Translations under genes and position numbers: made by a program
Notes under the pieces: model-generated
What the model saw: the letters and a program-made list of their open reading frames with translations, nothing else
The model's database searches: none
What the model was told of the DNA's origin: nothing
Assembly (NCBI RefSeq): GCF_001039355.2
Contig: NW_019775447.1
Location: forward strand, 5,351-69,350
DNA: 64,000 nucleotides
Source: Lingula anatina
Taxonomy: Eukaryota; Brachiopoda; Lingulata; Lingulida; Lingulidae
Reading direction: 5' to 3'
In this document: in pieces, positions 45,445-57,800 of the stretch
Position numbering within the stretch: position 1 is the first letter of the stretch
How the letters are laid out: each line of letters starts with the position of its first letter

Positions 45445-47970
45445 AAGTGTGCGCAGAACCATTACAAACATATAATGTTTTTAAAACTCTAAAATTACAC
45501 CAACCCCGTTTTCATCGTCTAATTAGTCAATCCCTGAAGTAAGTTGTGAAAGCTTTGCCTGATTTTAGACACAGTAGTGAGAATATCCTAGTTAGGTTAA
45601 GGTGAATTGGTTTTAGTGCGACTAGTCCTAAATGTCACCGCCAGTGTATGCCATAGGGCAAAAAAGTGTCAGCAGACGCACAAAATTATATTCTGTATAT
45701 TATTTGAAGCTCGTGAAGGGCTTCTGTATTATCAAGGCTATTTTTGGGGTCACTTTTGCACTTTTTTTGGTTCTTCTATTGCTAAGTCTCTGTAATTCGT
45801 ATACAATGTTTTAATTGTTAGTTATTGTGAAGAGAAAAATGATAACTGCAACAGGTCTAAATGTATTTTTATGAATGCTTGATGTATACTTTCTTAATTT
45901 GTATTACAATTGAGCTACAAAAAGAGTATTAATCATTTTAGATTTAAACAATAAGCTTTCAATACCAGAAATTCTATATATTCCCCTGTACCAAAACTAT
46001 TTTCAAGATTAAAGTCTCACTTCCCCAACATTAATTCACAAGTAAATTTGTCGCCAGAATATTTAAATCCCGTTCTCATTTTTGTTCACCTTTCTATGTT
46101 TGATAAATACTTTTCCCAAATATGTCAAATCTTGGACATAATAACGAAGGGACTAGAAACACGGAGCAACATCAAAAGATATATTAGCTTTGCGCGAGCT
46201 CTTCGTGAAACCATCTGCGTTCGGATGACGTGACGTCAGGTGCGACAATAATGAAACCTTCAATCGTGTCTTGAATTAAAAGATGCAATTTCTCTCCGAT
46301 TTCTTAGGCTCTCTGGCATTTCTTTTAGACTGGTATTTTTATGTACCTTTTAAATAAAGATGACATCAACACTGTGTACTTTATATATAAGTTCATGCTA
46401 CTTGCTAAAGTCTTCTCGATTTTTGGAATGATAAATAATATTTTTATAGTCTCAATATCGGCTCTCGTTGCAATATGGCACGACACACGCATTTGTGACA
46501 CAAAATATGCTTTTATTAAAGTTGATATTAACACTGCTGTGAACTGCATATACTGTATAGGTTCATGTTAGCTGCTAACGTCTGCTCGTATTTCGGGATT
46601 CTAATTATTTATTTTTTATTTTATTTTTATTTTTACTTTTAATATCGGTTCTCGTTGGAAAATGGCTTCACACATTAATCGGCCGATACATTGCTTTAAA
46701 AACAGTTGTATATCAGCTCAACATAGTTCATTACAATCTTGGACATGATAACAAGTATAGGGAAGAAACGCCAGAACCTCTTTTTATGAGGTAACAGGAA
46801 AAAGATCCTGAAAACCCGAAACAAATTTACAGGTGTTTACGTCTCCCCACGTGTCGTCCCACGACCTGTTAAATTGAGCCGAGATTTAATAACTGTGCCC
46901 CTGCAGGGCCGACGCGTTGGGAGGCGTGTGGGAGGTGGAGAGACCATTACAGTAAAGGCATAAGGCATTACAGTAAAGGCGGTTTTCCTTCCACGTAGGT
47001 CCGCCACATTTAGGTCATGGCCTAGCTAGCACTCGTCTCTTCTCATTCTGAATGGTCCCTATGTGCTCGCAACTGCAAGATGTATCATAGCAACCACGAG
47101 GGTCCGCGAGAAATTGCGTTATCAATGCAAGAACAATAGAAATTCACTGAGGCACAGCGCGCGCGACCTTGATAATTATCCGTTCAGGCTCCCCTAGAGC
47201 TATCAAAACCCGAACGCACATAGCTTCAAAGGAAGGTGCCGCGTTTCAAGTCCCTTCGTAATTTTGTCAACGGTCAAATATACGTCTGCATAATTTTATG
47301 CTTTTACTTTATGTTTGGTACCTGATATAATACTTCTCTTTGAGAAAAGTTTGAGATACATATCCTATTTACTGTGAACAGATTGAAAAGGGTAATCTTC
47401 ATTTCTTATCTTGATCTTAAATATCTGAATGCAAATTCATTGTGTCGCGTTCCAAGTACACCCCAAACAGTATTAAAACTATTTTTGACAGTGCCAAGAG
47501 AATTAAAATAATTAAGACCCCTCCTCTTGTTTCCAACATACTCGCATAAAGAGCAACTTTTCTGTATAAAACAACGCCAGGAGGAACCGTTTCATTTAGT
47601 TTAGCTGATCGCACTCAGTGACAGCCTGCAAAGTTTTACGGGGTTGCAGAGCAAAACGAATTGATCATAAAACAACCCATCCCACAACTACAAGTATTCT
47701 AGGCCTTTCATTTCCAGGTATTCTTTGGGGCGGATGTAGCATTTATCGTTATAAAAATGAAGGTCAGCTCAGGTCGGCATTGTACAATTTTCAACACGTA
47801 CATTTGCCAACACACATAAAATAAAATTGTGTAAGCCGAAGGCTATGCGACCATTTGGGAAGTGAGATATCAGTTGTTCCCATATCAAATTATGGGCTCT
47901 GTACACACACACTTTTAAACTGAAAGTTAACGAAAGGCAACAAACACGATAGGTTTGGATTTCAGCTCAA
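45445..47970. repeat. Segmental duplication, block 2 (upstream of copy 3)
   Basis: 45445-45990 and 47600-47970 match the 37130-38270 block. 46000-47560 has no counterpart there and includes a family B-like MITE at 46880-47030. No gene recognised; short ORFs are not supported. Confidence 0.75.
46880..47030. mobile_element. Degenerate MITE, family B
   Basis: AATTGAGCCGAGATTTAATA, GGAGGTGGAGAGACCATTA and ACGTAGGTCCGCCACATTTA match the right arm and core of 20971-21255. A 20-bp stretch (ATTACAGTAAAGGC) is doubled inside. Confidence 0.6.
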
Positions 47971-47982
47971 AAAGCGGTCGCT

Positions 47983-50399
47983 ATGGACTGGAGGTAATTC
48001 AAGTTTTTTTATAGTATTGTTTGAGATTAGAAAAAAAACTTTTTTCAAGTTTTACCATTGCTAACTTTACATACCATTCATATGATATTCATCTCATACG
48101 ATAATTATAAACACAAGCTGAAAATGTTTTTCACACCGTTAGCTTGCTACCGACCTGGACGTAGGCCTTCATCAGATTGACAGGAGTAATTAGCAAGCTA
48201 CCGGTGTGGAAAATATAATCAGTATGTGTTAAATATTTATCATTCATGATCCAAATACCCAGCCAATTAATAATTTTGCTCATTTGCTAGATATTCATCT
48301 CCTAGTAAAACTTTCAGGGGTAATTATCTTTACCCCCTAGCTGATTCCCCCTTAAGCCGGTTAAGTTGATAACAAATTTACTGAGACTCCCCAGGGAGTT
48401 AGACCGATCCAGATGAATCGATCTAGGCATGGAAAACCAGTCTTAGACCCCATTCCCATATATTTTAGACCGATCTATCCCTGTGTGGAGTCTCACAAGA
48501 TTACTGTCTGCTTAGCCGTCTTAAGCGTCTGTCCCGCCTACTAAAAGCTATAAGGGGGTAATTAACTATGGTGCGCGCTCGACTGACTGCAATTTAGCGT
48601 GAACCCCCAGGGAGTTAGGTAGATCTAAATCTAAATCTCTGGATCGATCTAAATCTCTAGTCTGACCTAAGTGGTGTTAAGGTCCACTAAGTGCATGTCA
48701 TGAACTCACTCATTTACATACAGTATTATGTTTATATAATCAGTCAGCATATTATTATTCACCTTGCTTCAGTCTTGATTAAATATTTATCATCCGCTGT
48801 ATAGGTATACCTGATAGGCATCTGACGTGAGTTATGAGCTAGCTTACGGTATAGCAAATATTTTCAGCTTGTATTCAAATCATCATTTATAATCTTAATA
48901 CCAAACTCATGACTATCTTTGCTGATTTACGTGATATTCATCTTGTTTATTTCAGGTACATTTTGGTATTGTTGTTTGTATTCCGACCCGTATGTATATC
49001 AGGTGAGAATGAGTTGAAACCCAATCAGAACCACATACCGGTAAATATATATGGAAGATTATTCATTTTTTTATTTGAGTAAAACTATTCACCTAACGCT
49101 TAACTTCAGCTTCTATCACACGAGGAAGTGAATTAATATACCGTGTCCTTTATTATTATATTTTGCTCAATTAGGTTCTTATACCGTGGTATGTACACAT
49201 TTACAATAACATTTATAATATGCGTTTTAATAAATCCTTCGCCTAATGTCACTTAATGTTTAAGCCAACGCTACAAGGTCACCATGTAGAAATGTGTCAT
49301 CTATAGAGAAAATGTAAAATTTGCTACCATATATGATAACTCTTTTTGTATAGGTGGTAGATTTTAAAAAGTGCCCTTTTGATCGAAAAAAGCTCGGTTT
49401 TGAATCACATTTTAAAATGTCTCTTACAACTACAGTAATTGTTGTCAAGAAAGACATTTGAGTTGCCGGTAAATTTTGACAATAGGAGTTGGATGCAAAA
49501 CTTATCGGTGGATCTGAAGCACAGAACTATGAGAAGCATTTTAATCAAAGTAAGTCACTGTTCTTTGTGGTCTAAATTCGATCTCGGCTCTGTGTCTTTC
49601 CCAAGTTGGACCGACAAAGGGGGCAAAATGTCTGTTTTCTTTTGGAAAAGGGCACTCGCTCCCCTTTGATATTGCTGGCGACAGGAAAGGGATGGTGAGC
49701 ATAGAGTGATTTCACTAATAATAAAATAAACCATTGGCTGATGAGCAACTCAATTATCAAAACAACAGGGCACTGAATTTGTTACACGCACGTTTCGTCA
49801 AAGGAAAAGTGACGAAAAGACCATAATGTACTGTAGTTGCTATGGAGGGCATGATTGGATGGGCTTTACTTTTGAGAAGGGGTGGTGTTTACTGTGTCCA
49901 GCGTTCCTTTTAAGTCACTCTGCTTTTTAAATTTTGAAACAAGGAGGGCTTTTATTTTAGACTGTGTTTACTAACATATCAACAGAAGAGCTAGGGGAAG
50001 CTAGAGGATATATACGGATGCAACTTTACTAGAAAGGCATTGTCCGGTATACTAACATTTATTTTTAACAATGAATTTCAGCTGGTCTATCTTTGTATAT
50101 TAGTAGTTATTTCTTTACAAATGCCTATTTCTACTGCCGAGAAAATATCACTTGTTATATATCACCATATAATATAACCACTGTGACGTACAGATAAGTG
50201 TTCTACGTTTCCATACCTTCACTCCAGCTTGCCCAGACGGCTGGACATTATATGGACCAAATGGTTACTGCTACTATTTCTCCCTCTTGGATATACCCTT
50301 CGCGGAGGCAGAGGCATTTTGTGCCACGTTCCTTACGGGACATCTAGCGAGTGTTCACAGTGCAGAAGAAAACACCTTCCTTGGAGGTTTTCAAGAATC
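47983..50399 (+). pseudogene. C-type lectin-collagen protein, copy 3: 5' fragment
   Basis: Three exons equivalent to exons 1-3 of copy 2 are intact: 47983-47993 (MDWR), 48956-49002 (signal peptide) and 50228-50399 (first half of the C-type lectin domain: [38 protein letters not shown]). Phases and donors are preserved (AATC/GTGAGT at the end). No counterpart of exons 4-7 (second lectin half, collagen, membrane helix) was found between 50.4 and 64 kb. That stretch is MITEs, a LINE and LTR elements instead. Either the gene was truncated during duplication or by repeat insertion, or very distant 3' exons lie beyond the window. The surviving exons have no stops, so the loss looks recent. Confidence 0.8.
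48335..48670. mobile_element. MITE family D, copy 2 (composite or rearranged)
   Basis: Contains several family D blocks in both orientations (TACCCCCTAGCTGATTC, CAGGGAGTTAG, GATCCAGATG, GTCCCGCCTACTAAAAGC, AACCCCCAGGGAGTTAG). It is longer than the 205-bp copy at 38315, so it is probably two overlapping insertions. Intron 1 of copy 3. Confidence 0.7.
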
Positions 50400-50814
50400 G
50401 TGAGTTGATATAATGGTCATATATTCTATGTTCAAGTTCGATACACTCAAACGAGCAAAGAAAAATTATCATGTAAATGTATTAGGGGATGAAGCGCTCC
50501 CTTCATGTACTTTATTTCTAAATTTTAGTTTGCGTATACTGGTTAAAACAGTCACAACATCAACGATTCTATGGGTGAAGCCACTTTTCCGTCTATAGAT
50601 TAATTGGCACATCTATCAGGTTTAGCTAGAAACAAACTTTGATCCACTGAATTAGTCGAAAAAAGTTTAAAGGTACGTACAAACTGAGCATCGGTGGATT
50701 CCCAGTAACACATGTAAACCACTTCTACTAGTTTCTTATACGACTCAAATAAATTCGACATTCCAAAGGATGAAATGAATAGATCACTCGATCAGCCATA
50801 CAAGAGCTTTAGAG

Positions 50815-51058
50815 ACCATTCACACAGATTTTGGATGGATCTATCTCCATGGGGAGTCTCACTAAATTGCGATCAACTTAACCGGCTTAAATGTTTGTCA
50901 CGCCTAGTAAAGCTGTTAGGGGGTAATTATCTTTACTCTAGCTGATTCGGAAGGCGTGACAGACATTTAAGCCTATTGAGCTGATAGCTATTTAGCGTGA
51001 ACCCCCAGGGAGTTAGGTTGATCCAGGTGGATCATAAGTATGGGAACCCAGTCTTAGA
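50815..51058. mobile_element. MITE family D, copy 3
   Basis: CATTCACACAGATTTTGGAT, GGATCTATCTCCATGGGGAG, AACCGGCTTAAATGTTTGTC, GGGGGTAATTATC and ACCCCCAGGGAGTTAGGTTG are shared with 38315-38520. It lies just past the last surviving exon of copy 3. Confidence 0.75.
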
Positions 51059-51534
51059 CTGCTCCTTTCTTTAAATTTTTGGTCGGAAATTTAACTTACT
51101 TTTGTGACCTACTTTTTTGTCCCATTGACATACAGCATAGAATGCTAGCAGAAAAATGCGTTCAAACATCATTTTCGGGTAAAATTAAACAATGTCTTGT
51201 GGTAATTGTCTTAGTTATACTACTTGAAACTATATGCTGGCATTTGATCAGTTTTTGATTTTTTTATTTTAGGCTGAGGAAAGGCTTGAATGTCTCAGAA
51301 TACAAAATACCGATTAGAACCTTTAAAACTATTATCGTAACGTAATGCTATTAAAATCCGCAGGGGAGAACCCTACACGTCGCGTATGTAACCATTCTTG
51401 AGCGCTATTCCTCCATTCAAGATATGACTCCGTCTTGTTTTACACGCTGTTATCCTTTAGGACAATCAACCAACTGTTAAGTCAAACTAAAGTTTGTATA
51501 GCAACTCCTACGTAAGGCCCAGATTCACTGTACA

Positions 51535-52032
51535 GTGACTCACGGTAGGATGGCTCATAGCGACACAATAGAATATGTCAACAAGGTGATTGCAACTGCA
51601 CAAGTGCATCAGGCGGATGTAAGTGACAGTGAATGTGAATCTGGAGATACCTTTTTCAGCCCAATTGCAATACCGAGAAAAAGACATAGGTCGGGAATGA
51701 ATAAACTCAGTAATTTGTCATCCCCTAAAAGGCAGAAAGGGGAGGACGATTCATATATAGATAACAAAACAAAGTTTGCAATGTTGACACAAATGAGTGA
51801 CTCGATGTGTGACCGTCTCGACAGACTCGAGGAGAGGTTATCTCAAGTGTTGAAACAAGAAATAGACACGATAAGGACCGAGTTCCAGGACCAAATTGAC
51901 ACTCCGACACTGAGGGTGAGTGAACTAGAATCTGCTGAAAAACCAAATAATAATAGAACTGAGAAAATTACCGACTCAATAGTGATCAAGAATCTGGAGA
52001 CATTAGCAATGAAAACATTGATTCGAAAGTAA
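51535..52032 (+). pseudogene. LINE ORF1-like protein
   Basis: 165-codon reading frame, acidic then basic (KRQKGEDDSYID), with a heptad-rich coiled-coil segment (LDRLEERLSQVLKQEIDTIR). It is followed by frameshifted remnants to about 52490 that include an irregular GGCAGG-rich repeat (52345-52455). The position ahead of an endonuclease-RT region makes it the element's ORF1. It has no recognised enzymatic motif. Confidence 0.5.
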
Positions 52033-52489
52033 TAGGCCTAATTAAGGATGGACTACGATTACCAGATGTCAGGTTTGTTTCTGTAGTGCGTATAAACCCA
52101 GCCGTTGAGAGGATCTACCTGGTTTAGTAATAGCCAAGTGTTCAAAACCAGAAGATAGAAAGGAAATCCTCAAAGCCAAAAAAATGCTAAAAAAACTCAA
52201 GGAACTTCAAAAATGTGTCCATAGAAGAATTCACAACTGCAGAGCAACGTAGAACAAGTAACAATATCCGTGCAATTGTGAACCATATTAATTCAGGGAA
52301 AGGGAAACTCCACATTAGAGGGACCTCCAGGTTGACCACAATGATAGTAGGACAGGCAGGCAGAGTGATAATGATGGCAGGACAGGCAGGCAGAGTGAAA
52401 ACGATAGCAGTAAGGGCAGGCTGAGCGACAATGATAACAGGGCAGGCAGGAAGAAGAGTAACAACGGAAGACAAACAAGGAAATAGGTC

Positions 52490-53725
52490 CGCGCAGGCTT
52501 TTGGAACATTAGTGGTTGGACTTCCAATCAGGATAAACATTCAATTCTGTCATCCATAATAATAGAACAGGAGTTGGAAATTATAGGATTAGCGGAGACA
52601 CATCTGTACTCCAGTAACTGTGGCAAGATTGATATCAACAGCTACATTTGGTTTGGCCACAATAGACTAATGCACAACAGGGCTAGGTCTGGCTCTGGAG
52701 GGGTAGGATTTTTAATTACTAAGAAACTCATAAACGATTTTAATGTTACTGTACTAGATGACTCTTCTGGTGGCATCCTTTGGATACAACTGAGAAACTT
52801 TAGAGTTATAGACAGGGTGAACTGGATACACCAGATCTGAGTGCCAGTCTTAACACTGATATTACGTTAAAAGAAGTTGAGCTTGCAGTTAATGGTGCTA
52901 AGTGTGGTAAAAGCCCCGGCCTTGATGACCTGCTTTCGAAGGTTTTAAAGAACAATACGACTATTATATTTTTGTATAACCTATTTTAGTACTGTTTTGC
53001 TAATTCTGTTGACCCTAGCGATTGGCTTAGGTCCGTCATTAATCCCATACCTAAAGGTAATGGTGTTAATTTATGCGATCCATTAGAATAAAGAGGAATA
53101 ACATTATCATCTAGCATATATAACATATACACATCTATTCAGGAGATTATCGAAGTGGGCCGAAGATAATGAAATAATAGTTGACGAACAAAATGGTTTT
53201 GGACAAGACCGTGGGTGTTTAGATCACATGTATGTAATGTCCAGTATAATAGAAAATAGTTTAAAGCAAAAGCAGAGCAAATATGCGTGTTACATCGATG
53301 CAAGAAAAGCATTCGACAGAATTAATAGGTCTCTTTTATGGCATAAATTATTTAAACTAGTAATATGCGGAAATTTTATGAATTCCCTCCAGGCTCTATA
53401 TGATAACCCAAAGTGCTGTGTTAGGGCAAATAACTATACAACAGCTTTCTTTGACATTGAAACTGGAGTAAAACAGGTGTGCATGCTGTCACCTTTACTC
53501 TTCGACATTTATATTCATGATATGGTACATAATCTTAAAGCTCTGGGTGAGGGCATTAATGCCAATGATGAGCTGATTTGTTTGCTCCTTTATGCAGATG
53601 ACTTTGTGCTTTTGGCCAAGGATGAGGAGGATTTACAGTCAATGCTTGATGTAGTGCACAAGTGGTGTTATAAATGGCAGTTGACTCTGAATGAGGACAA
53701 GACCCAGATAGTTAATTTTAGGTAA
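52490..53725 (+). pseudogene. LINE endonuclease/reverse transcriptase, broken
   Basis: The endonuclease start is seen as GLAETHLYSSNCG and WFGHNR...SGSGGVGFLI (52574-52840). It stops early, and the rest of the domain is missing. RT follows: GKSPGLDDL, then an in-frame segment 53228-53725 with YIDARKAFDRINR, GVKQVCMLSPLLFDIYI and the catalytic YADD box (LLYADDFVLLA), where the usual GVRQG is VKQVC. At least two stops lie between 52980 and 53095. It is not functional. Confidence 0.8.
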
Positions 53726-54702
53726 CCTAAAATACCTAGGACAAATTATGTTTTTAAATCTGGCAATTTTACAGTAAATATTGTTGAAAAATATAAATAC
53801 TTGGATATGTGGTATTTTGAGCACTTTGATGCGAATAAGACGGTATCATGTATAGCTAAGTCTGCAAGTAGAGCTCTAGGTCTTCTGGTTTTCCAAATGC
53901 AAGGCTTGTGGAAGCATGCCCTATGCATGCTTAACGAAATTATACGATGCACTTGTAGCTCCTGTGTTAGAATATAGTTCTGCTATATGGGGACTCCAGG
54001 AATTTAGTCAGATTAATGCTGTTTTCAATAGAGCTTGCAGGTATTTTTGGGCGTGGGTACACCCCAGCCGCTGCCACCCGTTCTGAAATGGGATGGACTT
54101 CACCTTTTGAAAAACAGTTAATTAATGTGACAAATTTTTGGTGTAGATTAGTTAATATGGATTGTAATAGGTTAACTAAAACGGTGTTTTTATGGAGTTT
54201 ACGTGTATCAAACAATGGAAAGAAAATTTGGATAACTAGGGTTAAAGGTAAATTTAGCGATATGGGAGTAAGCCACCTGTACTTAACTGACAATGATATA
54301 CTCAAGGCTAGTACACTTAATTGTGTTAGGGAGAGTGTAGCTTTTGGTTGTCACTCCGATTGGTGGGCGAACCTATGGGATGATACCCCACGTAGAAATG
54401 GAGGTGGAAATAAGCTTAAGCCATTCAGATTGTTTAAGCAAGATTTGGTAGTTAGTGAATACGTTAAGAAACCAACTTTATCGCTCAAGTATCGGCGGAC
54501 ATTGGCTAAATGAGATGTGGGGTGGCCCGGCCCACTCAGAATAGAAACTGGACGGTATGAAAAACTTCCAATCCTGGAGAGAACGTGTGTACTCTGTGAA
54601 TCAGGTTGTGTTGAGGATGAGATTCATTTCTTAATTAATTGTCCATTTTTTAATGATCATCGTACTGATTTAATTAGAACTGCTAAATGTTTTAAGCCTT
54701 GA

Positions 54703-55555
54703 CCCTCATGGAGTTAATTTGACTCCTATATTATGGTCAAATTACCCCACTACCAGAGTCTTTAGACTCTCTTATCAGAGTCAATCACCCCCTGGCTCTC
54801 ATGGAGTCAATCTGACTCTAAAATCAGAGTCAGACGGCGTGGAGAGAACAGTTTTCATCATCCTTTGTCAGTATAAACATGACTTTATTGGCCATAGTTG
54901 GTTTTATGCATGAACAAGTAGTTTTCTGTGTGTTTCTGCATACAGAACTCGTGCACTTATCACTGGCCCGGGCTTTCAGTTGCCCACACCCTTTAAGGCT
55001 TTATGTGATATGTTGGTATACAGGTCAGCAGGTTTTGTTTCCAGGTTGTAGGTTTGACCCGCCAATGCATGTCACTGGGGAGGTATATTGCTCTCTCATT
55101 GATATGTGTGTGTGTGTGTGTGTGTGTGTGTTATGCTGTTTATTACCAGATTTACAAAGTGTTTGTTATTATTAGTTAACATTACGTGCGACCGGCTGGC
55201 TTCGTGGTTAGAGTAACCGCCTCCGAAGCGAGAGGTCGTAGGTTCGGGCCCTGCCAGGGACATACCGGTCTATTATAAATGGTACCTGCTGTCTCCCCGC
55301 TCGGCACTATAATTGCTTTTTTCCATAATGAGCCAAGGAGTCAAATAGTCCCTAATATGGGGTCATGGTGACTCTTTTATAGAGATAAATCAAGGGATGA
55401 AGGCATGTGTGAATGGAGTCAATTGTGACCCTTCTGTGGGGTCTGGGATGGCGTTACTCCATCGGAGTCAGCTTGACTCCAATTGGGAGTTATTTTAGGC
55501 ACCACTGCTGGACTCCAAGTTTGGAGTCACTTGGACTCCGATTTTATTCTCAGTG
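54703..55555. mobile_element. GGAGTCA/TGACTCC-rich insertion inside the LINE, carrying a SINE
   Basis: The LINE C-terminal reading frame stops at 54702 and resumes near 55555. Between them GGAGTCA and its complement occur about a dozen times, clustered at both ends (54705-54840 and 55325-55545). The tRNA-like SINE and a (TG)n run (55107-55130) lie in the middle. It looks like a non-autonomous element with subterminal repeats, or nested insertions. No ORF supported. Confidence 0.55.
55190..55330 (+). mobile_element. tRNA-related SINE head
   Basis: GACCGGCTGGCTTCGTGGTT and AGAGTAACCGCC resemble a tRNA 5' half with an A box. GAGAGGTCGTAGGTTCGGGC, then CCTGCC, resembles a B box (GGTTCGNNNCC). 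There is no intact tRNA cloverleaf with a CCA-side acceptor stem, so it is called a SINE rather than a tRNA gene. Confidence 0.7.
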
Positions 55556-55759
55556 CCTGATTGACGATCCAAAAATGATTTTTAGCACTGCCAAAGCCTG
55601 TAGCCTTAATTTTCTTAGGATTATAAGAAGAAATTTTATGTATTTTATGTATTTAAACTGTAATTAGTTTTTAGTCTCTCATAGTTCTCTATAGAACTGC
55701 CTAGTTGTAATTACTGTTTTAACTTTTATTGTTTTTATTTTTTATCTTATGGGTGAGAC

Positions 55760-55800
<41 letters not shown>

Positions 55801-56288
55801 TTATTTTTCTATGGCGCATTCCATTAAAAATCTCAATATTTTACAACATTCACTTAAAAGAGCTAAATAACACAATACTAGTATAAGAACACATTACAAT
55901 TTTAAAGGACTAAGAACTAATTTAAAGAACTAATTATTTCATATTCTAAAATGATAAGAAACTAAAATGACAACATTTAAAATTAATCATAAAATTAATA
56001 AAATAACCTGAGCTGAACTGAACTATCACGAAGACTTGAATGGCTTTTACTAAAAGTGTCTTCTGATAATCCTCTACAGTTGTTAAACATGAAGGGTGAA
56101 TAAAAATTTCCTGCTAGCATGATACAAGTACAAGTACACAAAAGAGCCTTCGAATGACCCTAAAATTTGCTGCACCTTATCACCTTCCATATTTAAGAAC
56201 TACTCTACTAACTTATCTCAAAATTATATTTTATGAAGTGAAAAGAAAATAAATAAATATTTTGTTGATACAAGTTTTAACATAATTT

Positions 56289-56747
56289 ACGGGATAATAA
56301 CTCTTCGTTTTGGCCAAAAAATGACTTTTCCTGGAATAAACAACAATTTTCCCATACTTACCAATGGTTTGTAAGGTTCGATTCTAGGTTCACAGATCGA
56401 GAAGAAGTGAGCAACAAGAGTCGTGGATTTCCAAACAGCTTCTTTATTCCCACTACCTAACTTGTTCTCTCTACCCCCCACCTGTTCTATTTATATGTAC
56501 CTTAAATGTCTCATTATAATAATACTTTATAATAAATCTTACTAGGCGCGGGCGCCGCGACATCCTATAGTCTAGGCGCGGGCGCCGCGACATCCTAGGG
56601 GCGTGGGACATGCTAAGGGGCGCCACCGCGTCCCTTACAGTCCTCCCTTTCCCCTCTCAAAATGACTGGTATCAGTCATTTTGGACTTAAAGACATGTAG
56701 GTTATGCCATATACACTTTTTTTTTTTAAGTTTCTTTTTGTTATACA

Positions 56748-56809
<62 letters not shown>

Positions 56810-57800
56810 ATCGTTTGTTATTGTCACGTTGACAAAAAGTTTGACCCTCGACTTCGTTCGGCAGTGGGACCTGCGCTGCGTTTGGATTTGCCATTTTCTC
56901 CTTTGCTACTTCTTCTCAACCTGGCGGCTCGCCAATCCTGTAAGGTTCGATTCTAGGTTCACAGATCGAGAAGAAGTGAGCAACAAGAGTCGTGGATTTC
57001 CAAACAGCTTCTTTATTCCCACTACCTAACTTGTTCTCTCTACCCCCCACCCGTTCTATTTATATGTACCTTAAATGTCTCATTATAATAATACTTTATA
57101 ATAAATCTTACTAGGCGCGGGCGCCGCGACATCCTATAGTCTAGGCGCGGGCGCCGCGACATCCTAGGGGTGTGGGACATGCTAAGGGGCGCCACCGCGT
57201 CCCTTACAGGTTAATGAATATTTTTACAATCAAAGTTGGTCCCTGGTTTTTTTCTAAAAAAATTCTTTTTTGTTATAATCTCTAAAGGTGATAATAACAG
57301 AGTATAGCCATCGATGGGGGTCACGTGGTCTGAAGACAAGCTCAGATATCAGAATAATAGCTATAACTGTGCACAAGAACGATACGTGGTGCCTCGATAT
57401 GAAACCAGACAACTTTTGTGTTTTTAATCTCCAAATACTAAAAAAAATCAATTAAGCTAATAAATAGGACAACGTTAAGAACGTATTATATCGTTTGTTT
57501 TATATTAATTATTATTAAAGGTCATAATAATAAACAAGTCGCATTTCGATGTTCTCCATGCTATGACCTTTATTTAAAAATAGCAATTTTTACGAGATTA
57601 CAAATTGTATCGCATTGTTTGGTTCCATTGCCTCGCTTTCAATAATTAGAACAGGCGATTGTGCAGACGTTTGAAACCTGTGATCTATAAATGCCGTTTT
57701 TGTGGTAAAACAGAATATGTCATGTCATGTTTCTATGAGCTGTTCACAATGTTTTTATTGTGAAATTTAGACCTCATACGAATAGCATTTCTCATCAAGG
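56289..57800. mobile_element. MITE family A, reversed copy split by two insertions
   Basis: Three pieces align in order with the reverse complement of 20614-20947: 56289-56369 (from GGGATAATAACTCTTCGT), 57209-57370 (TTAATGAATATTTTTAC to AATAGCTATAACTG), and about 57694-57800 (TTTTTGTGGTAAAACAGAAT to CATACGAATAGC). The first gap is the TRIM-like element. The second, about 57371-57693, is an unidentified AT-rich insert. Confidence 0.8.
56370..57208 (-). mobile_element. TRIM-like miniature LTR element, 839 bp
   Basis: Direct LTRs of 270 bp at 56370-56639 and 56939-57208 both run TGTAAGG...CCTTACA. They appear to differ at only two positions (CACCTG/CACCCG and GGGGCG/GGGGTG). GGTT flanks both sides (56366-56369, 57209-57212). 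Beside the left LTR is TCCTCCCTTTCCCCTCTC, a polypurine tract on the minus strand. Beside the right LTR, minus-strand ATTGGCGAGCCGCCAGG could be a primer-binding site. The 299-bp interior holds only a (TA)n run and no protein gene. It is non-autonomous and, by LTR similarity, recent. Confidence 0.85.

Larger units (their letters stand above)
51490..55800 (+). mobile_element. Decayed EN-RT LINE (non-LTR retrotransposon) with (TAA)n tail
   Basis: Order on the plus strand: an ORF1-like reading frame (51535-52032); an endonuclease fragment (~52490-52840); a reverse transcriptase (~52850-53725); a C-terminal Cys/His-rich region (~54020-54702, RTCVLCESGCVEDE and HFLINCPFF); a last ORF segment (~55555-55665, STAKACSLNFLRIIRR); and a (TAA)n tail at 55761-55800. 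Stops and frameshifts break it, part of the endonuclease is deleted, and 54703-55555 is a later insertion. The clade was not assigned. It occupies the place where the 3' half of collagen-lectin copy 3 would be expected. Confidence 0.8.

Noticed and set aside
46325-46571. Overlapping opposite-strand ORFs of about 75 codons
   Set aside because: AT-rich, no motif, no splice partners; expected by chance in this composition.
55195-55270. Possible functional tRNA gene
   Set aside because: A- and B-box-like motifs are present, but no closed acceptor stem or clear anticodon arm was seen. It lies inside transposon sequence, so it is called a SINE.
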